Under the pieces are notes generated by a model that did not search any database, was not told where the DNA came from, and was given only the letters and a program-made list of their open reading frames with translations. 64,000 nucleotides of DNA from Heloderma charlesbogerti (taxonomy: Eukaryota; Chordata; Lepidosauria; Squamata; Helodermatidae), in assembly GCA_026122225.1 (NCBI GenBank), contig JANEZZ010001873.1, positions 1,470,019 through 1,534,018 of the forward strand, read 5' to 3'. Of this stretch, positions 34,537 through 43,870 are shown piece after piece (position 1 is the first letter of the stretch; each line of letters begins with the position of its first letter). Position numbers and translations under genes: made by a program.

Positions 34537-35385
34537 TGGCAGAGAATTTCTCCCCGAAACTTCGGGGGGCCGAGCGCCAACGTGTTCGGCCCCCCGAACA
34601 AGTTTCGGGGAGAAATCCTCCGCCCCCCCGCCCCCGCCCCCCCCAGGACGGGACTTACCTTCCCTGAATGTCCCTCCCGGCAGCGGGTCCGGCTGGCGGT
34701 TCGTCCGGTGTTCGAGCGGGGCAGGAGCGGCAGCCAGTCTTTCGACCGGCTGCCGCCCCCGCCATTGCAATGAAAGAAAAAAAACAAAAACGTCCCCTGA
34801 TAGGCTACGTGACGATTCACGTAGCCTATCACGGCTAGATTTGCCAAGTCAGCTGTGATAGGCTACGTGAATCGTCACGTAGCCTATCATGGGTGACTTA
34901 AAAAAAAAAAAAAAAAGTGTGTACGGATAATGGCGGCCCCCATAGGGAGCCGCCATTCCCGTTCCTTATTTGGTGGCTGTAGTCTACGTAAATCTTTACG
35001 TAGACTACAGCAACTAAATAAGGAACGCGAATGGCAGCTCCCTATGGGGGCCGCCATTCGCGTACGCGTTTTTTTTTTTTTTAAAGTCACCCGTGATAGG
35101 CTACGTGACGATTCACGTAGCCTATCATGGCTGACTTTCCAGATCTAGCCATGATAGGCTACGTGAATCGTCACGTAGCCTATCAGGGGACTTTTTTTTT
35201 TTTTTTTACTTTCGTATTCGTGGCCGGGCGAGGCGGGAAACCTCCTTCCCGGCCTGAATTTCGGCCGGGCGAGGCGGGAAGCCTCCCCCCCCTGGCCTGA
35301 ACTTCGCGGGGGGAGCAGCGAAGCGCTCCCCCCCACCACGAACAAGCTGCGAGAAAAGGTAAGTGACTTTCGTCCACCCCTTGCT
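34537..35385. mobile_element. Palindrome-of-palindromes element in inverse orientation, ends degraded
   Basis: This copy matches the 17700 element in inverse orientation. GAGAATTTCTCCCCGAAAC at 34541 corresponds to the complement of that copy's right arm, and AGGTAAGTGACTTTCGT at 35357-35373 to its left end. Hairpins at about 34799-34836, 34855-34892, 34979-35008 (centre, GTAGTCTACGTAAATC), 35093-35130 and 35150-35187 are mirror-symmetric about 34994. The inverted AGGTAAGT is at 34653-34660. The expected TAGGGATG termini have decayed (CACCCC at the right, TTTTCATGG at the left), and I see no 8-bp duplication. Confidence 0.85.
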
Positions 35386-35787
35386 GCCCCAACTGGGCAT
35401 TGTCTTATATTGCCCCCTAGGGTTTGCATTTAGAACTGCTTTAATTTTCCCTGCACAGATCTGTCAGCAGCTGATCAGACCCTATCTGCTATCTTGCATG
35501 ATTTACTGTTTCTAGGAAGAACGTTTAGTCCAGTTCAAACCAGCTTATTTTTCAATAGGAATAAGCCTCCCTCTGGTCTGGTTCTCTGCAGCTGTCCTGA
35601 GTGGCAGCCAGGAAGGCCCAGCCCTGCATTGTCTTTTCACCTCATCCGTATCATTTTCCCCCAGTTTCAACTGCTTCAGCTTCTATTCATCCTCCTTCTA
35701 CAGTTAAGGATTGACCCTCTGCATCGATTAGTCATTTGCTGTTCAATTCGTGGTTTCAATGAAGTTGAAGATTTGATTTACATGGAA
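35386..35787. other. Stretch without recognised features
   Basis: A 130-codon plus-strand ORF (35494-35886) has no recognised domain, and its end overlaps the long-TIR element. It is probably chance. Confidence 0.4.
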
Positions 35788-36138
35788 AGCCCTATTCAGG
35801 TGTTTAATCAAGCGTGTTGTTTAAACACTGGAGGAGGGAGAGCACTCCAGCTCTGCTTCTCCTCTTCATTGCCCTGGTCACGCTGAACACATGAAGGGTG
35901 ACAGTCTGAAGCAGAAAGACTCCTCCATCTGTGGGAACTCTCCATGTGATCTGGAACACTGAATAATCGGCATTCTGGCCTGCGTGGGTAGCCTCCATGG
36001 ATAGGATCTCTGCTTCAGATAGTCATCCTTCACAACTTCAATCTGATGAGAGTGACAAAGGAGCAGGCAGGGCTAGGGTGCTCTCCCTCCTTATGTGTTT
36101 AAATGACATGCTTTATCAAACACCTGAATAGGGCTGAA
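35788..36138. mobile_element. Non-autonomous DNA element with long imperfect terminal inverted repeats
   Basis: AGCCCTATTCAGGTGTTTAA at 35789 is answered by its near-complement AAACACCTGAATAGGGCT at about 36117-36136. The arms extend inward through GGAGGGAGAGCACTCC facing GGTGCTCTCCCTCC, and TGACAGTCTGAAGCAGAAAG facing CTCTGCTTCAGATAGTCA. Arms of roughly 130 bp thus surround a short centre. No coding capacity. Target duplication not resolved. Confidence 0.75.
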
Positions 36139-36179
36139 GTGTGCACTGGATGTGAATTTAGCTGCCTGGGTAGATACAC

Positions 36180-36715
36180 AGCCCAACGTTTGGGCCAGAA
36201 CATTCTGTGGTTGTACTTAAACATCAACATGTTTAGATGTAGATACATGGCTTGGGACCACAATACCTGACAGCACGCCTCTCCCAGAATGAACCTACCC
36301 ATACTCTACCATTCAGCATCTAAGATCCTCCTCCAAGTGCCTCCTCCAAGGGAAGCTCTGAAGGTGGCAACAAGGGAGACGGCCTTCTCAGTGGTCGCTC
36401 CCCATCTGTAGAATGAGCTCCCCAATGAGGTCTGTCTGGCGCCAACATTGTTATCTTTTTGGTGCCAGGTTAAGACCTATCTTTCCCAGGCATTTGGCAG
36501 CACAAGATGAGTTTTAATCAGTCCTAGATGTGTCTTAAGTTATGACTGAGTAATCAGAGTTGTTTTTAGTTAGGTGTTTGTGTATATTGTCTGTGTGCTT
36601 TTATGTAAATGGATTTTAAACTTTTTATATTGTATTTTAATGTTTTAACTTCTGTAAACTGCCCAGAGAGCTTCAGCTATGGGGAGGTATAGAAATGTAA
36701 TTAATTAATTAACAA
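36180..36715 (+). mobile_element. L2-type LINE 3' fragment
   Basis: Very similar to 46690-47215. Both carry the block CTCCTCCAAGGGAAGCTC, AAGGTGGCAAC, TTTTTGGTGCCAGGTTAAGA and the 3' box GAGCTT(C/T)GGCTATGG, followed by a TA-rich tail. The coding relic is the L2 C-terminus. Confidence 0.7.
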
Positions 36716-37011
36716 CAACAACAACATGCCCTTGGCTCCCCTTCCGCAACCTCCAGACATTGAACAGCACACCTTCAGGGGGAACTTATATGCATATAAC
36801 TGAATATGGGCAGGGTTTCCATATAACACGCACAGAGCCAGGAAGCACAATAAGTGTGGGGTAGGGGCAGCAGTCAGGGCCCCTTCTATATGTTCACTGA
36901 ATGAATGGAGGGTATTTTCTGAAGAGGGCTCAAGTGTCTGAGTTCTGGTACTTATAAATTACCTGCTTTCTCTAAACATTTATAATTTTATAAACCCTTT
37001 CATTTCTCCAC
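36716..37011. other. Short spacer without recognised features
   Basis: (AAC)n-like run at 36710-36727, otherwise nothing supportable. Confidence 0.4.
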
Positions 37012-37384
37012 TAAGGGCCTTTCTACATGAGGCTTTTATTGTGCGCTCGTGATTGCTCACTCATGGTAGTTTGTGGGTTCTTTACTTGATGTCATCCTCC
37101 TCCAGGGTCTTTTTGCAACCATTATTGTCAGGGTTTTTTTTCCTAATGGGGAAAGCCTGGTATTATTTAGAAATGGTGGAATGAGATCCTCATGTAATTG
37201 TACAGTGCTGCTATACCACAGCGCCATCTAGTGGGTGTAGAATGAAACATATAGAACAGCAGAGAAAGAAACCCCCAGGAAAAAAGAGAATGTGTAAAGG
37301 AGCTGAGCTTAATCCTGAAAAGAATCTGGAAGCACAAACCTTGGTAAAGGTGTGGGATAAAAGCCTCATGTAGAAATGGCCTTA
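37012..37384. mobile_element. MITE with TAAGGGCC.. ends, CTCF-motif family copy B
   Basis: Ends TTTCTACATGAGGCTTTTAT and its complement ATAAAAGCCTCATGTAGAAA form inverted repeats of about 26 bp, bounded by TAAGGGCC and GGCCTTA. The interior holds GCGCCATCTAGTGG at 37221-37234. Read on the minus strand this is CCACTAGATGGCGC, which fits the vertebrate CTCF core consensus at every position. No transposase. Confidence 0.8.
37221..37234 (-). promoter_or_regulatory. CTCF-like binding motif inside a MITE
   Basis: The minus-strand sequence CCACTAGATGGCGC matches the core consensus CCASYAGRKGGCRS of the vertebrate insulator protein CTCF. The same position in copy C (53289-53302) reads CCGCCAGGTGGCGC. 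Binding itself is unproven. Confidence 0.5.
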
Positions 37385-37725
37385 GTTGTTTATTCCCCGC
37401 ATTCAGAACTAAAAAGAAGTCTCATATTCTTTAGCCTTTCTTCACTGGAAACTGTAGTAAAGCTGTCTCATACTTTTGGGAGGGGGGCAATTCCCCCTCC
37501 CACCCCTATACACATACAACTGTATCTGACCATACTAAATATTTATATACTGGCATTATGTGTGCTGTTTTTCAGTGCTGGGAGAGAGATTTTCTTTTTA
37601 ATTGTTTTCTATTCCTGCTATTCAAAGTCAATGCAGAAAGAAGGTCTGGAGATGAAAATACATTGTGAGCGAAGATGGGTTAAAGAAGACACAGACAACA
37701 AGCTTGGGTTGAAAATTGGGCCACA

Positions 37726-37731
37726 TTTATT
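37726..37731 (-). terminator. Poly(A) signal of the DIRS-like element
   Basis: AATAAA on the minus strand, followed within 25-45 bp by GT-rich TTGTTGTCTGTGTC, lies downstream of the recombinase and hydrolase relics. Confidence 0.5.
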
Positions 37732-38049
37732 GAAATAGCTGCAAAGGGGTAACTAGCACAGGCATCTAACTGTGTCAGCGGCTAGCTGGCACTTCTTGGG
37801 CGAAAACACACCCAGCCTGAGGGGTGGCGGTGATCTTGCCATCCCTCCGGACTGCCCCTTGTGGGGGAGGTAGACCTTCCGGTGTCACCCCCAACCCGGT
37901 GCCACACAACACCTGGGTGAGTGAGTAGGGTTGGTCTCCCAGGCAACCCTTATCCCCCTGCTGAGCCGCACAACCCGTTCGGGGGGCCTCAGGCGTTACC
38001 TGTCACCATAAGGTGCCTCTGCATGCACACCATCCCTACTTTCCTGTTT

Positions 38050-38640
38050 TTGCCCATCCTACCCGCCACAGGATTCACAAGCCTAGAGCTTGTGAAACTC
38101 CCCCCACCTGCGCAGAAGAACTTCCCACAGGCCCCTTTGCAGATCAGACAGAAATACGTTATTCGCTACATGAGACAGGCAGACACTGTCCTGCCTGTAA
38201 CGCTCCCTCCATGTCCACAGAATTTCCTGGCAGGTGGTGCATCCATCACCTCATTCGCATAGGCCATAAGCCATTTCTCTGTGCACTTTCCGATGTGCCC
38301 TGCCACTGGCAACGTCATTCCATGCCTTCCCATTGATCCTGGGAGCCGTGAGGGCTGCAATAGGCTACTTCCGGCCAGGTATGCTGGACCACCTGCACCT
38401 CAACCAAGGCCTGTTCGATCAGGTCCTTGCCTCGCTTACAGCCGAAGTAATTCCTCTCAATGTGCTGCACCTGGACGTGCGGAGGAAGACTGACAAACAT
38501 GGTGGAACAGGGTGAGGAGGGGGCTCCCACCGTATGCATCGTCTGTGAAGCCACTGGAACTTAATGTGTCGGGTGACAGAAGCTGAAGTCTGAAGACGAC
38601 ATACGAGCCTTCGTGCAGCTCAAGACATCATAACGTGCCC
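38050..38640 (-). pseudogene. SGNH/GDSL-type hydrolase relic in the DIRS-like element
   Basis: Minus-strand blocks read in order: HEGSYVVF (degraded GHS-type block near 38620), HIERNYFGCKRGKDLI (corresponding to the family's H-x-G-G-N-D block, near 38465-38415), and QDSVCLSHVANNVFLSDLQ (corresponding to a D-G-V-H-L-S block near 38190-38140). SGNH hydrolases use a Ser, Gly, Asn and Asp/His in these blocks. Here the G-N-D and D-G-V-H motifs are altered (RNY, DSVC), so the protein is inactive. Such hydrolase domains occur in some LINE and DIRS-type elements, as far as I recall. The ORF at 38554-38315 contains one block. Confidence 0.45.
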
Positions 38641-38779
38641 CTGTAAGAGCAGCCGTTCTGGCGTACATCAAGTCTGCTGGTCTAAGGAATAAGCACATTA
38701 GGGCAAGCAAAGCGAAAATTGTGTCAGGAAGAAGCAGACAATTTGCTGACGCAGGCCGGAACGCTGTGAAGTCCCATTT

Positions 38780-39690
38780 TCACATTGCCATAACGCGCCT
38801 GTGAAATAAACCTCCAGCGGCTACCATGGAGACTGCTTCAATGTAACAACAGTGAGTTCAGAACTGCAAAATTACCTAGGCCTAGCGGGGTAGAGCTACT
38901 GTAGAAACTGCCCAAATTGCCCTTATGGAGGCCCCTCCTCAGACCCGCATCATTCCCTAAAACCCATAAGGTGCCAATGGGGCATAACCCATTGACTTGC
39001 GTTTGGCCATGGGCCACCGCCGTGCCTTTGCCATACCGATCAGTTTGATCACCCAATGCGTAAGAGGGTTACATTGGGCCAGACCTGAACCCTGAAGTAT
39101 ATCAAGGCCCTCCAGGACAAGTTCAACTTGGGAGCTCAGACCAACCCTGAATTCCTAAGGGGGGGGGCCTGAAGAAGGCCGTTAAGGCTGCTGCGTGGAA
39201 CAGGGGAACGTCTTACTGGAAAGCGCAAATGGAGGGCCCTTACCCCCGGAGCCCAAAGGACGGTATCCGGGGAGAGAGGGTGGCTAAATTTACTAAAACA
39301 GGCGACATCTGTGCTGAACCCTATATTGCACGCCGCACCCTAAAATCTGACATGGAGTCAGTGAATCCCAGCGTTGTGGGCCGAAAGGCTAAATGGCCAG
39401 CTTGTGACTTATGGTCCCAGATAGTCTGCTGTTCCTTAAGGAGGTGCAAAATTGCGGCCAATGATCTATAGGTAAGGGCCATGAACCCTATCGCTGAAGC
39501 TTTGTCTAATGCGTGGCACACCCTACCTGTTCTGTCGCAGGCAGCTCCTGTACTGGGAGTTATGGAATGCAGGATGGCATGCCTGGCTTCAGTCTCCCAG
39601 TCTCCCATAGTACTGCAAGGATGGGATCTGGGAATGGGCACCTGCGGGACTAAGGCCTGGCAGTCATTGACCTGATTTCGTGACAAATCA
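38780..39690 (-). pseudogene. Tyrosine recombinase relic
   Basis: Minus-strand text contains a SAM-like core-binding region (DFRVRRAI near 39345-39322), VPLFHAAALTAFF near 39209-39171 and TDRYGKGTAVAHG near 39042-39004. These follow the order of DIRS-type tyrosine recombinases (core-binding, then catalytic box I region, then the K-T-D block). Several stops lie between the blocks. The C-terminal H-x-x-R and Tyr motifs could not be located. Probably the integration enzyme of the retroelement in its day. Confidence 0.6.
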
Positions 39691-40530
39691 ACAAGTGGGT
39701 TTGCCTAACCCGGCATATGGCGGACCCAGAACCAGATGTTGTAACACCGACACTGGAGCATGAACACACTGACACATGACATGACCCTCCTATTTCAGGA
39801 TGGGGAATGAATAACGTGGCCATGATGTCATACCGAGGGGGGGGGCTACTGGCTTGGCTGAGGTCATCCAAAATATGCTTGGCGGCGGCAGCCTTCACTC
39901 TACAGGCCACTACCCACATCACGGTCGGACCTGCCCTATGAATCTGAAACCCCCCAGGGTAGTGGCGGAACCCCGTGAATCTGCAGTCCGGCTTTGGAGC
40001 CGCTCATGCCTCCGGAAGGAGGTGCCATTAAAGCCCTACTAAGTTGAAGCCATGCACATGGATACTGTCCGCACAGCTGAAGTGACCCAGGGTCGATGGT
40101 GGGGCAGCCACAGTCCCTGCACTAACTAAACTGAGCCGGCGCAAGAAGGCACGTCCAAGGGCCGCTACCCAACCTGTGAAAGGGAGATGCCCTACAATAT
40201 CTTACATGGTCCCAAGGAAAACCCTAGGAAGATGTGTAACTGCTTGGAGCTGTGCCCAAAGGACCTGAAAGTTGTCCTAACGGAGGCGAGAATAAAGCTT
40301 AGGGGTATCAGATTGGCTTCACCAAATGTTGATGTGGGAGATGGGCCCTCAGCCTCTTGTGAGCTAAGGGACACTGAGGTAAAAGGAAAGGGAAGCAATA
40401 CTTGCGTTAGGTCAGAACATTGACCACCATATTTGGACTCCCTGTAGGATATGCCCCTCAAGGACCTGTGGCCGGGATCCCAAACCAAGACAACTGCCAC
40501 ATCGACACAGTGTATCACACTGAGCACAGA
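39650..40530 (-). pseudogene. Reverse transcriptase relic of the DIRS-like element
   Basis: The 90-codon frame at 39922-39650 holds VKAAAAKHILDDLSQA, where HILDD corresponds to the HYLDD/YLDD catalytic box, and CHEIRS at its end fits the thumb start. Upstream on the minus strand, FRSFGHSSKQLHIFLGFSLG near 40290-40230 fits the RT palm entry (..FRLLPVH..HLLGF). Between them are stops. RNase H is missing downstream. Confidence 0.55.
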
Positions 40531-41275
40531 TGATCAGGGATCTCGTGATTAACAGACTGGCCCTCAGGGAAGAGAGGTTACGAATCGGATAAACTCCCTA
40601 GAGGATTTCCTGGGCACCATTCCGAGAAGGGAAATCCCTAGAGTAGATATCGGGGTGTGGAAAAGGGGGGGGGCTATAACCCTTCTGTCAGTACTGCCTT
40701 GTTAAACCTCTCATGAACCTGTTGACACCTGGCGAGGAGAAATGTTGCTTACGAGGTAAGGATGGCCTATGTTGACCTAGAAAAAAGGGGGAGGGGTCCT
40801 AGAACCTAGCATGAAACCGTGTTCCAATTTGAAATGCGTTCCCCGTTGGGGTAGCATCTTAAAGCCGGAGTAGTGGCGCGAATCTAACCGGACATGGGCC
40901 CACCGGATGAAAGCCATTACGAGAAGGAGTAGTCCTGGTGGCGTTGCAACTCGCCAGATTAGTGTAGGGATCTGATGTGCCACTTACGTGGATGCCCGAG
41001 TGGGCGGGGGCAGGGCGAGGGATCCTGAATTAATCCAGCAGAAGCTTGAAAGATGCTGAGTTAAGCGGCTGGGGCTACAGTGGGGTGTGACTGACGGAGC
41101 TGCAGGCAGCCCAGGCGTCATATAGGGAGATGACATTGGGAGGGTCAGCCGCCCCCAGGGCGGTAAGCTAAGGCGGCAACCCCAAGGCCCTGAAGGTTGC
41201 CCATCTGGACAAGTGAGGCGAGGTGCAGTCATCTCACCCATATCCGGGGCAGCGATGTCCAGGTCCTCGGGAGCA

Positions 41276-41455
41276 AGGGAGACGATGCCGCTTGCAGTGC
41301 TACTGACGGAGATGCCCCAGGAGGGCAGACCACCTCCAGCTGTGGTGTGCCACCTGGGCGAAACCACAAGGAGGATGATGTTGCCTGGATCACTGTTGAC
41401 AGAGATGCTGCAGGAGGGTGGACTACCTGCAGCGGTGGAGTGTTGCCATGGTGAG
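41276..41455. repeat. Two-unit tandem duplication of about 87 bp
   Basis: GACGATGCCGCTTGCAGTGC ... GTGGTGTGCCACC is followed by a diverged copy, GATGATGTTGCCTGGATCAC ... GTGGAGTGTTGCC. Both preserve GACRGAGATGCYNCAGGAGGG. On the plus strand the translations align without shift (DDAACSATDGDAPGG and DDVAWITVDRDAAGG). Minus-strand reading also stays in frame, because 87 is divisible by three. Confidence 0.6.
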
Positions 41456-41828
41456 CCTGCGAAGGCGAGGTGGAGGCCTCAATGGTGTCCAGGTGCACTG
41501 CAATGGAAAGCAAGCGTGAACTTTGCATCTGTTGTCATGTCTGTTTGGGGTGGACTGCCATGGCTTTACTTGGGCACAGTTGGGGGAAGGGGAGGTGATC
41601 CCAGGAGTACATTCAGCTGTTTCCAGACGTGTGAGAATGGAAGCGGAGACTGGGCCCGCAACATTGGTTTGACTCAGAATCGTGCCTATGTAGAGGCCAT
41701 TTTGTGGGGGCATCGTAGGGCTTTACCTGTGCTACTGCCCCATCCCCTCTTTGGGCATGATGTTGTTAGGAAGAGGGGGATCCCATACAGCAACCCAGGG
41801 AGCCACTTGAACGAGGAAGTTAATTCAT

Positions 41829-41982
41829 GGAATCATAGGGTTGGAAGGGGTCTACAAGACCATCGAGTCCAACCCCCAGCTTGATGCAGGAAGCCTGATT
41901 CCCATGTGGTCTCCCATCCAAGTAGTAACCAGGGCTGACCCTGCCAGTTTCCGAGATCAGAAGAGATTGGGAGCATCTGGCC
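41829..41982 (-). mobile_element. 5S rRNA-derived SINE with CR1 tail, antisense
   Basis: Read on the minus strand, the head has the 5S rRNA internal promoter region (TCTGATCTCGGAAACT, TACTTGGATGGGAGACC) and then a CR1 3' end (GTTGGACTCGATGGTCTTG) ending in a CCCTATGATT motif. A plus copy lies at 62133-62312. Confidence 0.75.
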
Positions 41983-42222
41983 CTTAGAGACAAGGGAGGA
42001 AAAGGCTAGCATGGGGTGCAAAAAACTTCAGGTCTGAGGGCTAAATCCTGCCCTTTGGGGTTCCTCAGAAGGCCAAGCCCCCCCCTTCCCCGGATCCACC
42101 TCCTTTCCCCGAGACATTTGTTCATTTTGTTTATCCCAGTTTTTTTCTTTCTTTCTTCCCCCCCCCCCACCGTGGAAATAAAGGTGGCAACACATGGCTG
42201 CCAGGCAGACTGCCCTCTAGAA

Positions 42223-42515
42223 AGGAAAGGTTCTTCTTGTGCATGTACCGGGACATTACTGACCCCTAGGGGGACGCTGCCAGCGCAGGGATGATCATGG
42301 CCGACTAAAGCCGGGTGATATGCCATTGCCCTCCCCAGTTGTGACTACCTTTCCCCCAGCAAGCTGGGTGCTCAATTTATCGGCCTCAGAAGTCTGGGTT
42401 GACCCGAGCCGGCTAACTAAGACCTGGCTTCTGCTGGGATTAAACTCAGGTCGTGGGAACAGTCTCGGGTGCAATACAGCCACCTACCACTGTGCGCCAC
42501 ACAAGGCTCATTAAG
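42223..42515 (-). mobile_element. tRNA-derived SINE, antisense
   Basis: On the minus strand, the head reads TGGCGCACAGTGGTAGGTGG (A-box-like) and ACGACCTGAGTTTAATCCC (B-box-like). The body has CACCCAGCTTGCTGGGGG and GGGCAATGGC, and the tail region has CCTAGGGGTCAGTAATG followed by a pyrimidine-rich CCTTTCC-type end. This matches a reptile SINE type I recall with an ACCTTT tail. Sauria-SINE relationship is possible, which would make it a BovB-dependent SINE. Confidence 0.6.
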
Positions 42516-43870
42516 GGGGGGGGCCGCCGGCCTGCAATTGCCCTCCCCCAACCAGACCAAACCTGTGGGCCGAGAGGCCCAAAGAAACCTGGCACAGGCG
42601 GTGGAAGCCCCAAGAGAAGGCCCAGGGGCGACAAACGAGGGCAGGCCCGGCGGTTACCACGCTGCAGGCGGTGGCGCCACCAGCAAGCAGCCTGTCCACA
42701 GAGGAAGGCCACTTATATGCCGGCTGCTGTGCCGCTGCATCTAAGGAAGGAGGGTGCCGCCGCTGCACGTGTAGGCGCCCATGCGTGCAAAAAACGCCCG
42801 TGACAACAGGCTCTGTGCCTGAGTGCGTGCCGCCGCCACACCCACTGGGGGGCAAAAGCAGGGGGGCAGGCGCGCCGCTGCCATAAGCACCGGCGTCCTC
42901 CAGGGCTGGCAAACACTGGCAGGAACAGGTGGTGCATACGAACGCGCGCCGCCGCAACGAACGCTGGTGGTCCTGCCGGCTCGGCAAGCCTCAGCTGCGA
43001 GGTGTGGCACCGCCGCGAGCGCTGGCAACTCCGGGGCCGCTGCAGTGTGAGCCGCAACTACTGGAGGAGGTGAAGGGGGGGCAGGTGCGCTGTCGCTACA
43101 ACCGCCGGCGCCCCTGCAGAGAATGAGTGCCGGGAGAGGCCAAGACGGGCGGCCAAGGAGGGGGGCGGCTCCAGGCGCAGCAGGTGAACGGCACCAAAGC
43201 AGCACGGGAGAAGGCGAGGGAGGGGGTGGGCGCGCTGCCCGCAAACACCGCCCCCTCAGAGGCCATCAAGTGCCAGCGGCCGCACAAACGAGAGTGCCGG
43301 CACACAAACAAGGAAGTCGGCGCCGGCAAACACCGGCGCCGCACTCAACGCGCACCGCCGCCACCCCTCGCCGACACTGACACTCCCGAGGCTGTGGCGG
43401 TGCAAGTGGCCACTGGAGGCCGGTGGGAAGGCGGGCAAGCAGGAGGCTGTTGGCTGGATGGACAGGCCGGCCGGCAGGCAGGCCGGCGAGTTGGCCAGCT
43501 GACTGGCGGGCTGGCAGGTAAACGGGCGGGTGCGCGCGCCATCCCCGCCCACACCCCCGCAGAGGAGGAGGACCGCGAGTGCCACACCCGGGCGCGCACA
43601 TCCGGAACTGCCACCGGCGCTCACGCTGAGGCAGTAAAGGCCGGCTTGCGGGGTGGGGGAGAGGTCTCACACACGTGCGCCGCCGCCGCGCCGGTGGCCA
43701 ACCCAGAGCTGTGGCAGGCGCGCTGAGCGAGCGAGGAGGGAAGAGCTGGCGAGGGAGGGGGGGCGGGCACGATACCACCGAGAACTCCGGAGACCCGGAG
43801 AAGAGAAGATTTTGGGCGCGCAGAAGCACTCTTGAGTCCAGGTGGCTGGAATTCCAGGCGAGTCTTTAGC
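42516..43870. promoter_or_regulatory. GC/CpG-rich island-like block
   Basis: The sequence is far richer in G, C and CpG than its neighbours. Long open frames on both strands are a product of this composition and show no domain. The block stops near 43870, where the sequence becomes AT-rich. It could be a CpG-island promoter, a GC-rich 5' region of a transposon (a minus-strand element such as the DIRS-like one would have its 5' end on this side), or decayed minisatellite-like DNA with GCCGG-rich repeats (43460-43520). I cannot decide. Confidence 0.45.

Larger units (their letters stand above)
37650..41825 (-). mobile_element. Decayed DIRS-like tyrosine-recombinase retroelement
   Basis: The minus strand shows, from high to low coordinate, a reverse-transcriptase relic with the active-site box HILDD (GATGAC at 39863-39868), a tyrosine-recombinase relic with FHAAALTAFF (39170-39203), and an SGNH-hydrolase-like relic near 38640-38050. 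These are followed by an AATAAA on the minus strand at 37731-37726 and a GT-rich stretch. This order and the block texts fit the DIRS order (RT/RNase H then recombinase). Stops and frameshifts are frequent, and the RNase H domain seems deleted (only about 140 bp separate RT and recombinase). No split direct or inverted terminal repeats were resolved, so the 5' limit is a guess. The identification rests on remembered family motifs. Confidence 0.62.

Noticed and set aside
42453..43829. Many long overlapping ORFs, some over 150 codons, on both strands
   Set aside because: High GC removes stop codons; frames conflict and have no domain, low-complexity Ala/Pro/Arg/Gly text.
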